64,000 bases of DNA, from assembly GCA_026874595.1 (NCBI GenBank), contig CM049320.1:16382988-16446987 (forward strand). The letters run 5' to 3'. Under the pieces are notes generated by a model that worked only from the letters and a program-made list of their open reading frames with translations, was not told the origin of the DNA and ran no database searches. Each line of letters starts with the position of its first letter. The first letter of the stretch is position 1. The stretch is from Sipunculus nudus (Eukaryota; Annelida; Sipuncula; Golfingiida; Sipunculidae). Made by a program: the position numbers and the translations under genes. Positions 45,815 through 57,723 of the stretch are shown one piece after another.

Positions 45815-48520
45815 AGCTCAGCTGACCATAAGTCATCTGAGCTATAGTCGTGGTCCATTGTCCGTCGTCCGTCCGTCTGTCTGTCCGTTCGTCCGTCCGG
45901 CCGTCCTTCCGTCCGTCTGTCCGGATGTCCGTCCGTAAGACTGGCACGTTTCGACACCATTGGACCTACGAATCTGAAATTCGCCATACAGTTAGATGTC
46001 CCCAAAATCTCCTACCATGCCGAAAATAGGTCAATAGGACTTCGTTCCTTTGAGATATTAAGGAAAAACCTCAATTTTTCATTAGAAATCTATTTTCACA
46101 CTTCAGGACTGCCTAATATCAAAACCACTCATCTGATTTTCTTCATATTTACCATAAATATTCTATATAGTTCCTATGTACATGCCAGAAATTAAGTCAG
46201 TATTATTTAATTTTAAAAAGTTATGGGCCCAAACATAATGGACTTTTTAAAAAATCAGGAAAGATATTTGGTCACTTAAGACCAAAAGTGTTAAAGGTAG
46301 GGACTTTTTTTCAGTAATACAACTTTAATTGATCAAAATTTAATTGTATACCCAAAATTAGATCAAAATCTGTTAAATATTTTTAAATATTGGCAAAAAT
46401 ATAAAATTGGTACCTTAAATTTTGCCAAAGTTTGAACATGGCACGTTTTTTCCTGTAAGTACTGTGGATTTAATTTTCACAGCATGTTTTTTTTTGCATT
46501 TTGTCTGTTAACACCAAAAATTTGAAACCAGTTGATCAAAAATTGTAGATTTTATTCAAGTTTTCAAGCACCATGTCACATCAAGTTTACATCAAGATAG
46601 TGTTATTCAGTTTGCTAGAGCTCAGCTCCCCAGCTTCAGCTCTAAATTCCTAAAATTTAGCATACAGTTAGATGTCTCCAAAAATCCCCTACCATGCCAA
46701 GAATTTGATCACTAGGACTTAATTCCTTCGAAATATTAATGAAAAACTTCATTTTTCCATTAAAAACCCATTGTTCCACTGTAAGACTGCCTAATATCAA
46801 AACCACTGATCTGACTTTGATCATATATAATATACATATTTTTCTATACATTCGCTATGCACATGCCAGAAATAGTGTCAGTATTGCGTAATTGTTTAAA
46901 GTAATGGGCCCAAACATGATGCACTTTTTAAAAAAATCAAGAAATATATTTTTATATATATAGATTTTTACTCCCTTAACAAGAGGATTGCTGAAGCTAG
47001 AGATTTTTGTCAGGGATGTAACATTATTTAATCAAGATTCAATTGAATACCAAAAATTAGTTCTGAATTTTTCAAATTTTATAATTTATTAGTATAAATA
47101 TAAAATTAATACCTTAAATTTTGCCCAACTTTGACCATGGCACGTTTGTTTCCTGAGAGCACTGTTGATATAATTTTCATATTATGCACACATAAGGATT
47201 TCATCTTTGTAGTTTAAAAAGCTGAAAGAAATTGGCCAAATATTGTAACTTTTATTAATATTTTTATGAGACCATGTCAGACCCAGGCTTAATCCAGCCC
47301 CTCTTCAGTCACCTGTATGTTGACCTTGTTGACCTTTCATCAGATTATGCATGCTTGAGCGAAGCATACACTGGGGCAGCCAGGCAGCTAATGCCCAGCC
47401 ACAGTTGATCCAGGTGTCCAACCCAACTCATCTAGTAGTTGTTTTGAAAAACAACATAACAATAAACAATAAATTAATAAATTTGTATTGGTTTTTTATA
47501 ACAAATTAAAGAAAAATTTATAGAAAAGGAATTTGTTAGTTGATGAGTAACAGAAAATTAACTTGCAGTTACTGATGATGTAAGAATCTTGTATGGATGG
47601 ATAGAATGTCAATGTCAATGTTATTCCAAATAACACCATGCAGTCACCTATGGTTATTTTTCAGTGAAATTTTAATGATAAAAAAATAAATCATATTTAT
47701 TACTAATCATTAGGGATCATATGAAGGAAATGAATGATAGACAAAGATGCAGTTGATAATATTAATCTAGATTCCTACTGTGTCTAGTGTGTACCGGTAG
47801 ATTGATGTGAAAGTAGCCCAAAGAGAATATATTACATTTATTTTTTTTAACATAAATAAAAGCCATAAAACCAGGTACTTATGATCATTGTTTAAATTTG
47901 TGAATTTTGTATATTCTGTATTCTCAACATCATTGTTTGGCTAAAACTGAATAAATACTAGACATGGTGCGAATGCTTTGCAAATGTATTTGAATACAAA
48001 TATGAATATGTACTGCATTAAAAGATTTTATTGCATAAGAATGGGAATTCAGGTAAAAATGAAAGTATTTGAATACCACTGCAGATACTTTCAAAATGTA
48101 TTAATGAATGCATTCATGAATATATTCTATAATATTATTTCAATAATCATTTCAGTTATATTTTATTTTTGAAAAATCATATGATTTTCTTATTTTTTTA
48201 AATAAAAATTAAATTGGCACAATATTTGTTATTAAATTTTAATAAATAGTTAAACTCTTTTATTATATGTGCTGCTTATAAGTTATATGGCCAAGTCAAA
48301 ATCTGTGTGACAATAGCACTCCATTTGTTAATAAAATAAATGAAATCAATCCTCTTCCCTGTCTCCAAATATACTATCAAAATCATACATAAGCTAAACA
48401 CCAACAACTCATAATAAAGCTTATATTTATTACCACACAAATCAAGCATGTGCCTCTTTCCCAAATCATATTTTTTATCATATATAACAGCTGAGCGCCG
48501 TGACCCATGGGTCCCTTGTT
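45815..48520 (+). mobile_element. Helentron/HINE-like element D with internal 676-bp duplication
   Basis: Same ends as element C: AGCTCAGCTGAC at 45815, ACAGCTGAGC at 48487, GACCCATGGGTC 48502-48513, CCTTGTT. Compared with C, the interior segment starting near CATACAGTTAGATGTC occurs twice (45987 and 46663, offset 676). The 3' 600 bp (from 47923) align with 14393-14979. It begins 5 bp from the ATG of the GPCR-like exon. Confidence 0.6.
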
Positions 48521-51500
48521 CAGGCTACAACACTAGTTCTTGACGCTGATGTAATGTAAGTATTAAATATGAGACGCAAATAAAGTTTTTCTGTAATAAT
48601 CCAAGATCGCAGATGAGGTTTTCAGTAATCTGCTCTGTATAAAAATCCACAACTGGATCTTCAAAACTGTTTCACAAAAAACACAGCAGTATCTTTATGC
48701 ATTTAGAGTGCTTCACGAAAAACATCCACAATAGTATCTTTAGTTATCTACACTTTTCACAAAAAAAACTATGCTTATCCTTATTAGCAACCTTGTTAAG
48801 GGAGAGTTCATACGTTCATGTGTGTTAGATTGATATGCAAAGGCAACTTTTATCCTGCATTTGCTTCTTGTTACTCCAACATGCCGGTTCAACTGAGTTG
48901 CTTAGTTTGGCTTTATTAGATGATGTATCAAAATATTTGTAATAAGAACAGTGGAAATAATATATACTTATAATCATGAATAGTTCTGAAAAATACACAT
49001 ATAGCGATTACTTTACTCATTACAGTGTATATTATGGGAAATTGCTTGATGGGGATGTAAGCACTCACCAGTAACAGTAAAATGTTGCGACTTATCATCC
49101 TTGGAGTTCTCTCACTTCATATACAGATATTGTTAAATAACAGATACGATCGTAAGCCTCTCAAGTCTAAACACAATACTTTTTAGCTGTGTCCGACAAG
49201 AACATATACATACACACCCTCACCCACAAACACACGAACAGACACCCACACACAAACACATACGCGAACGAGAATGAACGCATACTGTCCTGGCGTATGA
49301 AACGCATGGAGAACCAATGGGCTCTATATTCTTAGTGCTGAAAATGAAAGTACGTCCAAAACTGGGCCTAATGTCAGGTCAGGCTGGCTTTTAACATTAA
49401 GCAGACGCCATTCATACAGATCGTCACCCATGGACCTTGATTCAAGGGGAGCGTGCTCCTTTCAATTTTTACGAGTAAAAGACAGAGTACCGTCTATCTC
49501 CACACTTTTAGGGTATAAAATCGTATATTTGTTTTATAGGGATTTCAAGGGGTGATACACTTTACATTTTCTCCATATTTTTCATTATCTTTCAGATATG
49601 CATCTGTTGAATACAATTAGGAATGGATTGTTTCGTCAAATCGTAGTAAATATTAGCCTGTAGTATGTTGTTGAATATTTACGACGGCAGATTATTTAAA
49701 TGAAATTTAAATGATAAAAATATAAAGTATTAAAGTTGTCTTCATTGCCATAAGAGTTTTTCGTCCTGCTTCTATTTCTGCTATTGTGGAACCCTCCCCC
49801 CCCCCCCCCCCCCGCCTTTTTCTGATCAAACAAGGTCCATGTCTTGACCTTGCGCGGAGGTTGACAAACGCCCCCTATATGACCCTGGGCTGTAAATAAG
49901 CATTTTTAAAATAGCTCTTTATAATGAGTAATAACAGATTAAACTTAAACATGTCGTTCATGTCGGGGTGTCTATGTTTCGAATAGAATGTTGGTATTAG
50001 CAGGATTAATATTTATTTGAGTTCTAGATCCATTCTAAAAAAAATTTGTAATAAAATAAAGTGAGATAAAAAAAAAAACCTGAAAAGATATGTGATTGTC
50101 GTTTGTTGACTTACTATTTGTGTTGCTTTGTCAGATGGTTATTATCGCAAAAAATAAAGAAAAAAGGTCCACAGTCATTTACACATGCCTGTAGCGTCGA
50201 AAGTCGAATGACTGATACTATCCATAATAATGGATATGTTGAGTACACATATCAAGTAAATCATGCAATAAAAATATAAACTGTATAGATCACAATCGTA
50301 AAATCAAGAAAATGGAACCCTTGGCAAATACCTAAAAAGTTACAATCACGTGAACTTAACAAAAGTGAATATTCAGCCATTCACAGTATTCGTCTCTGTT
50401 ATAACCATGGCAAAATGTTCCTCTGTTACTGAATGCTGTCACATTATTTGGTCGGTATTGTGGCGTCCAAGGAAAAAGAGAGTATACATCAATTGCGAGC
50501 TTTCTGTTAACGAATATGAGAAAGGGATATTAGCACCCATGTTTCAAAAGCCTCGTACGTCACCGCACATAGGCGCCATCTGTCGTTCTGTTATCGAATA
50601 AGCCTATTAAAGCAGTCGGCAAGAGGGACATCAATTTTCCCAAAACGTTAGAATTCCAAACGTAAAGAAAGTCAGAACGGAAAGAAATGCACATCAGTGT
50701 GAATTATTTGCGGAGATGTGCGCAATAGACCCCTTCAAAAGCTTTCGGGCATCTCGGTGGGCGCTTAATAAATCATAGTTGAGTTTAAACATTTACATTT
50801 CATTTGAATTGTAAAAGTAGCAATATATGCTAATCGAGGTACTCTTCAACATTAACTTGATTAAATAATATATCTAAGTATGAACTAAATTAAGCATGAT
50901 AACATTACAATCTGTTACACACACGTATATTACAATACACACAGGACAAACAATACGAATGTCACTAAATCCATACGTAGTTGTTCCATATATAAAAGTC
51001 ATATTTCTAGTGAACATCAATGCTTTCATTGCTATCAATTATGCCTCATGTAGTCTTTTTTTAAACCCTTTTCTCTGTTTGGATAAATAACTGAAACTTA
51101 GTAAATACTGACTGTTTGCCTCAGGTTTTAATTTTATGTCGCCATTTAACACGATGTATAACACATTTAGCTGGGATGCTCGTTTTCCTCTACATTCGAT
51201 TATGATCATATCCGAGTTGATTTCGAAAAGAAGTTCAATTAGCCTGGCCCTGGCTTCTGGATACTCAGAGCGTTCAAAGAAAAATTGGTACGACTTTTCA
51301 TTCTGCTAACCATGCACGCAAGCATTTTGAGCTGTTTGCGAGACCAAGCAAAAACAAGTCACTATTAAGAGTACATGTATCCAAGTGCAATCTGCATTGC
51401 CAAACATTCAAATAATGAGTGTTTTGAAGGTATATAGTATGATAGTTATATAAATGCTCAAGGCTTCCAGCTAACCAATATTTGATTTACTTTGGTTGAA

Positions 51501-53992
51501 GTCTTCTTTAGGTGTTAAATTCGAGGCAGATAAATGATCTTAAAAACTAGAAATACGCATTCTAAGGAATGCAAGACTCCGCCATGTTCACTTATTCTGT
51601 CTATATTCCCGACAAAGCCACGTTTTTGCTTTCCGCAGATTAACCGTGAGACACCGTATATAGAAGGACGAGGTGAGACTGGGCTTTACCAGTACTCATT
51701 CTTACCAGAACAAAGAGGACGCACCCTCGAAGCTTGTGGTAAATAATACTCTGTCCAGGAGTTTGGCAGGGACATGGCCTGAATGAAACGTAAACTAAAA
51801 AACATTAAATATTACAACACCAGGCACCAAAATGTCACAGTTTGAATACTAATCTTACCATTTTATGATTAACCCAAAGGGTTGCTACCAGTCGAACAGC
51901 TCTAAAAATCCCAAACCCATCCGCATTCGCTTCATACGTTTACCATCATGGTTTCTATACCTGAGCTAAACATCTGCATTCTAGGGAATGCAAGCCTCAG
52001 CCATGTGTTGATCCATGTTGTGAGATGCTCCCAAAGCCGTATTTGCATTCACTTATTCGGCCAATATCCCAGGTTTATTCATGGATAAATAACTCTAGAT
52101 TTGTTAATATTCCTCGATGACGTTTCTGAAACTGGATCATGTTCCGGATCCACACCAAAACCAAATCGGTTCTCTGTTTGTCCTTTCCCGAAATGACATG
52201 ATGATTTCACTCGTACCCAAGTGAAAGAAGGAGACAAAAGCATACACGGGTCGACTCAGGAAAACATATGTTACTATGGCATAATTTTCTGTTCATATAT
52301 GTGATCCATGTCTGCAGTGTTAATGGCAGAAACGCGAAAGATTAAAATAAAAATAATAACATAAATTTTATGTTATCCGCAAATCTAATATTTATATTAT
52401 AAATGATATAAGATTTATAACAACGATTTCCATTCGTGTCATGTCCACTCGGCTAGTCTTTAAGTTAAGAATATAATATAATAAGTAATATCATAATTAA
52501 AATACCAAAACAAAAGTAAATAAACATAATAAAGGAAATCAAACAAGTTCCTTGGGTGGTCGCATCAAACAATTTCGAGCCTTCTGAGCCTTATCATGAC
52601 AGTTAGATATAATATATATATTTTTTCAATGCCTATTACTATCCCTTCATACTAACGGCATCTGTCGGCTACAGGTGACTCAGGGTGTTTGGGTCCGTAA
52701 TACCATTATATATTTTTTCACAACTCAGACGAAACGACTTAATGGCTCTACATGAATTTCAACACTGAAGTCCTTTCGACGACTCCTGTTTTGCAAAGGC
52801 CTCAATCAAAATTGGAGTAAGCGAGTGAATTCTAACGCATCAATCCAAACCCATAACAGTTCTCGAATACTCGTGAGGGCTTACATATTAAAACTTGTTT
52901 TGTTGTATCTATGTATTGACTGATTATAGACCTAAATATTTCTGAACGTTTCAAACAGGATATGCCTTTCATGATATAACGCAGCATTTTAATTTACGCC
53001 TGCGTGGGAAATTGAAGTAAAACTACTAAGCTTATGTGGAACCCATGTGTGCGTGAAAAATAAAACTGTATTTGATAGTACTGGTACAGTGGTACACGTA
53101 GAAAAAACTGTTGAATGATGTGATTTTTCTAAAAGTTACCATTCGTTTTTTATGCAGGAAAATCGCTACAAAACAATTTCAAGCATACACGGACATATAC
53201 GCATAAAACTGGCGGAGATGCACATCTACTCCGTCATACTCATAAATAGCAATATACGGTATATGCATTTGTAATGAAATAGCAAAGTATATATCCTCTT
53301 CTGTCTTGTCCTGGTTAGTGGAAACATTCTGACGGATAACTTACGTATACATAACTGCGAATACACTTAATCACATCCTTGAAACAATGAATCACACATA
53401 AAGAATGTATGGTGTATCAAAGGAAGTTAAAAATTGAAAAATAAGGCGGGGCGACAGTCTACATGACCGGAAATGACAACATCGGACGTGACGAATCACA
53501 TATCATACAGTCTCGATGGTGTCATGTTTCCGGGGAGGCGTCACTTGGACACACGTTATGCGGTGCTTAGTTGTTAAGGATGTACATATATTTATGTCGG
53601 AGAGAATGTTATTCACATGAATGAATATATATCTTAATATTCAATCCCTGTCTCCTAATATGTCATGTCGCTGTACAAAACCAGTGCAAGTGTAACCCGT
53701 GTGTTTTCTTACACGGAAAAAACTGCATTGTCATACTAAACGCAAGTCCGACGGTACACCCTAGATATATATGTTATTTTTTACATAAAACTATAGGAGA
53801 TGAGAATAACAAAATGAATTGCAAACCAGTACTTTCTTTTTAAAATCTTCAATAACAGCAATTACATTGAGAGATATGAGTATATAATGGGACATATTGT
53901 ACAATTAATTATAACAAACAGGCCAGTGAGGCATGCGCACGCAATGTAGTAGTCTTCTAAGAAACAAATGATATGGTGCAACTAACGTTTCC

Positions 53993-54206
53993 AGTGGCGG
54001 ATCCAGAGGGGGGGTCCAGGGGGTCCGAACCCCCTCTTTTTGAGCACCGACACACATTTTTTCTGTGTTTTAAGTTAATTTTTACCTGGACCCCTCCCTT
54101 TCTGAATTTTGGAACCTTTTTTGGGGTTTTCTTATTAGACTTCCTATTTGGACCCTCCGGGCCGGCCGGCCATGGCCTTTTAAAAATTGTGAATCCGTCC
54201 CTGACT
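53993..54206. mobile_element. CGGATCC-type MITE, copy 2
   Basis: Same family as the copy near 23.1 kb: left end CAGTGGCGGATCCAGAG, right end GTGAATCCGTCCCTG, interior GGTCCAGGGGGTCCGAACCC and TTTTTTGGGGTTTTC. The right end is more diverged. Confidence 0.5.
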
Positions 54207-54627
54207 ACTGTGTTTGAAAAGGATGGGATATTCCTAAATATCTTAAGGGATGATTTCGGGAGGGTTCCATTATGATATCGACTTTTTTAAAGGGAATGGG
54301 CTTGATCTCTTCACTCGTCTTTGCAATGTCAATGCCTTGTTAAGTTTATTTTATGGTAGTCCTGATCCTGTAATATAAAATATTTCAGCCTGACTTTTCT
54401 GAGCGGAAATCTAGTCAAATATCGAGTCAATCCATCGAGTCCGTGTCACCTGTCAGCTAACAGATATCAGCGACATCGGTTTTAAGCCAAGTCGAACAAA
54501 TTGCTTTGTTACATCAGCAAAATGATAAAAGGTCGTCGCTATGCATCTAGTATAGCTAGCTATTGTGAACCTACATCAAAGCCCAGGTTAGCTATGACCT
54601 AATAAGTCTCCCTCTCTTGTTCTCCCT

Positions 54628-54631
<4 letters not shown>

Positions 54632-54702
<71 letters not shown>
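54632..54702 (+). repeat. (CT)n microsatellite
   Basis: CT run with one interruption (CTATCT near 54667). The antisense RERERE ORF over it is not a gene. Confidence 0.95.
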
Positions 54703-54706
<4 letters not shown>

Positions 54707-56339
54707 AGGAACAAACCTATGGAGTTTAATATACGATCATGGATGTTAATGGCCTTACATATGTTATACTGATAATGTGTGCGCTCTTTCCAGTCATTAA
54801 TATATTGATATTGATCATTATTATTCTTAATAATTATATCATGTTTTCTCTGTAACAACAGCAAAGGAATACAGAGATGTTCTGTATCTATAGTAAAATG
54901 CATAAGACCTTATACTTTTCATTTTTTGTAACAGTCGCGGAGTAAAATGCAAAGGTGATTGAATTTATCGATTACATTGTCATATATATCTGTAGTTGTG
55001 ATGCTTACAATTGTATTTTTTTATGTTTAAATAAACAGGTATTTATTATTTAAGATAAAATCAGTACGAATTATCTAGACCTGACGTTACTTTAGCACCT
55101 TCATGCTTATTTTCAATAAATTGCGACAGTTGTATAATTTACGCCAATGAAACTTTTTTTCGGACGTTTTGGAATTTACCACGTACGTATGACCTTGAGT
55201 TACCACTTACACCTCCATGCTTACCATCAGAGCAGACGACAGTTTGGGAGATGCAGTTACTTTATCCGCTTGTTTATAAAAATGCACCCACTTGAGGACA
55301 GCATCATGGTCACGCTTGGCTGACTTTGGATTCAGGTAACGGTATCGCCCTCAATAATGGAATTGCATCTGGGAAAATACCTACACAGGCGCTTGCCAAA
55401 CCAAGGGCAGATCAAATATGAAAGAAACATTGCCAGTCAAACTCATTTTTGCGTGCAGTCTCTCTGCTTCAGATAACTTGTGGAATGGTGACAATGAACA
55501 AAAGGCATTACGGCAATGTGACCGTGTTATGTACGCCACTTACGTTTAGGTGGGGCCAGACTCATTAGACGCCTACGCTCTCAGTGTCCGGAATCTATGC
55601 CTGACCGACTCCGATTTTAAAGATTCAACAATATTTTATTCCTCGCGGAGATATCGATCAAACAGGTCTCACCTGCAGACGGTAAGCTGATTTATGAAAA
55701 AAAGTATTCATAATCTAATATTTTGTCTCTTTATCTTTCCTGTTCATATAGTGCAACGGTTTCTGAATCAATTTGCTTTTAAATGGAAATTAAAATGAAT
55801 TTTCATTATCATTATCTGTAGATTTAAATAAGTTTATCCTCACCATGTTTGAATATACACTTCATTTTTGAAATCTACTGGAACGATTTTCAGTTCAGTC
55901 TTAATTTAAAGAGTCAAATTGTGTATCTTTAACTGAGAGTTATTTCTTCTAATTAAACGCGAAATGCAAGAAAGGTTGGCAGTGGTGGTTCCGATAAACA
56001 GATTGCCATGTCAATGAGCTGTCATGCATTAAACTATAATCAAATTAGTAGTTCACCTGCAGGTACTGTCACATGTATATAAAGATATAGGGTTAATAGT
56101 TTGATACTATTTATGAAGGTAATTTAATTGGATTTGATATTTGCTTTCTTGGTATTTATTTTAGTTTTTTTTCTAGTGTTGTTCAGAAGGATATACTTTT
56201 TACTAAGCGCTGTTAAGTTATGATCTGAAGATGTATGATGCCTTGATCAGAGCATGTTCCCTCCTCGGCCGCCAGAGACTTAATATGTCATCACATGTAG
56301 TCCATATGTTGCTCTTAATTTCGTAGAACTGTATCGCTG

Positions 56340-57330
56340 CCACTTGTATTTGTCACTCTGCCGCCGCAGTCTCCACCAAGTAGTCAGCTGTCGCCCTGCC
56401 ATCACCATGAAGTCAGTTGGCAATCTGCCAACACCATGTAGTCAGTTGTCACTCTGCCATCATCATTGTCGTCAGTTGTCACTCTGCCACCACAATGTAG
56501 TCAGTTGTTACTCTTCCACCACCATATAATCAGTTGTCACTCTGCCACCACCATGTAGACAGTTGTCACTCTGCCACCACCATGTAGCCATATTTACGCT
56601 CTGCCACCACCATGTAGTCAGACTACTCTGTCACCACCATAAAGTAAGTTGTCGCTCTGCCATCACCATGTAGTCAGTTGTCACTCTGCTGCTTTCATGT
56701 AGTCAGTTGTTAAGCTGCCGCCACCACCATGTAATCATTTGATACTCTGCCACCACCATGTAGTCAGTTGTCACTCTTCCACCACCATGTAGTCAGTTGT
56801 CACTCTGCCACCACCATGTAGTCAGTTGTCACTATTCAACCACCATGTAGTCAGTTGTCACTCTGCCACCACCATGTAGCCAGTTGTCATTCTACTACCA
56901 CCATGTAGTCAGTTGTCGCTCTGTTTCCGCCGCCTGTACAATGGAGCCAGTATCCATCCTGCCACCACCTTGTAGTCAGATGTCACTCTGCCACCACCAT
57001 GTAGTCAGTTGTCACTCTTCCACCACCATGTAATCATTTGATACTCTGCCACCACCATGTAGTCAGTTGTCACTCTTCCACCACCATGTAGTCAGTTGTC
57101 ACTCTGCCACCACCATGTAGTCAGTTGTCATTCTACTACCACCATGTAGTCAGTTGTCGCTCTGTTTCCGCCGCCTGTACAATGGAGCCAGTATCCATCC
57201 TGCCACCACCTTGTAGTCAGATGTCACTCTGCCACCACCATGTAGTCAGTTGTCACTCTGCCACCACCATGTAGTCAGTTGTCACTCTGACGTCACTACA
57301 ATGTAGTCATTTGTAAACTCTGCCGCCAGC
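56340..57330 (+). repeat. 29-30-bp minisatellite upstream of the WxxW gene
   Basis: The unit is close to ACCACCATGTAGTCAGTTGT then CACTCTGCC, over 30 copies, ending 140 bp before exon 1a. A higher-order block (TTCTACTACC... through TTTCCGCCGCCTGTACAATG...) occurs twice, 241 bp apart (56885 and 57126). Confidence 0.85.
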
Positions 57331-57470
57331 ATGTAGAACCTTATTGTAAGTTTACATTGTATAAGTATTGGCGAAATGTTTGGTCAAACTTCCCCACCAC
57401 CATTATATACATTACAATTACCGTTTCATCTGCTCTGTGAATTTCAGACTCAATACTCCTATCTAAAGAC

Positions 57471-57723
57471 ATGCTTCTCTCCCGGACGGCAGCACAGCTT
57501 CTGGTGCTCGCAGCACTCGTACAGGGACAGTCAGATATCTTCCAGCTAGTGTCTTCATTAGATGAACTTCAGGGGTCGGGAGACACGGCTGAAAAGGATG
57601 AGGGGTCAGGGGTCTTAGATCAAGGGTCAGGGGACACAGGCGTCACAGACGAGGGTTATAGTGGAGATATACCGGATACTGACACCAAGCAAAACAAGAA
57701 CGCCCTGACCTTCTACTCAAACG
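57471..57723 (+). CDS. WxxW-protein exon 1a: signal peptide and acidic Ser-Gly linker
   Basis: ATG at 57471, donor GTTAGT at 57724, phase 1 out. It encodes the signal peptide and the linker with repeats GSGD, GSGV, GSGD and YSGD. A possible 3' splice site (GAATTTCAG, ending 57447) just upstream suggests an extra 5'UTR exon. Confidence 0.8.

Larger units (their letters stand above)
48521..56339. other. Gene-poor AT-rich stretch
   Basis: Nearly 8 kb without a recognisable exon. It contains a C run at 49796, a repeated GCATTCTARGGAATGCAAGNC block (51557 and 51977) with following CAAAGCC.. similarity, the second CGGATCC MITE and the CT microsatellite. A donor-like GCAGACGGTAAGC at 55675 could end a 5'UTR exon of the WxxW gene. 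Confidence 0.45.

Noticed and set aside
56344-56529. ORF rich in CHHHCRQLSLCHH
   Set aside because: Composed of the 29-bp minisatellite.
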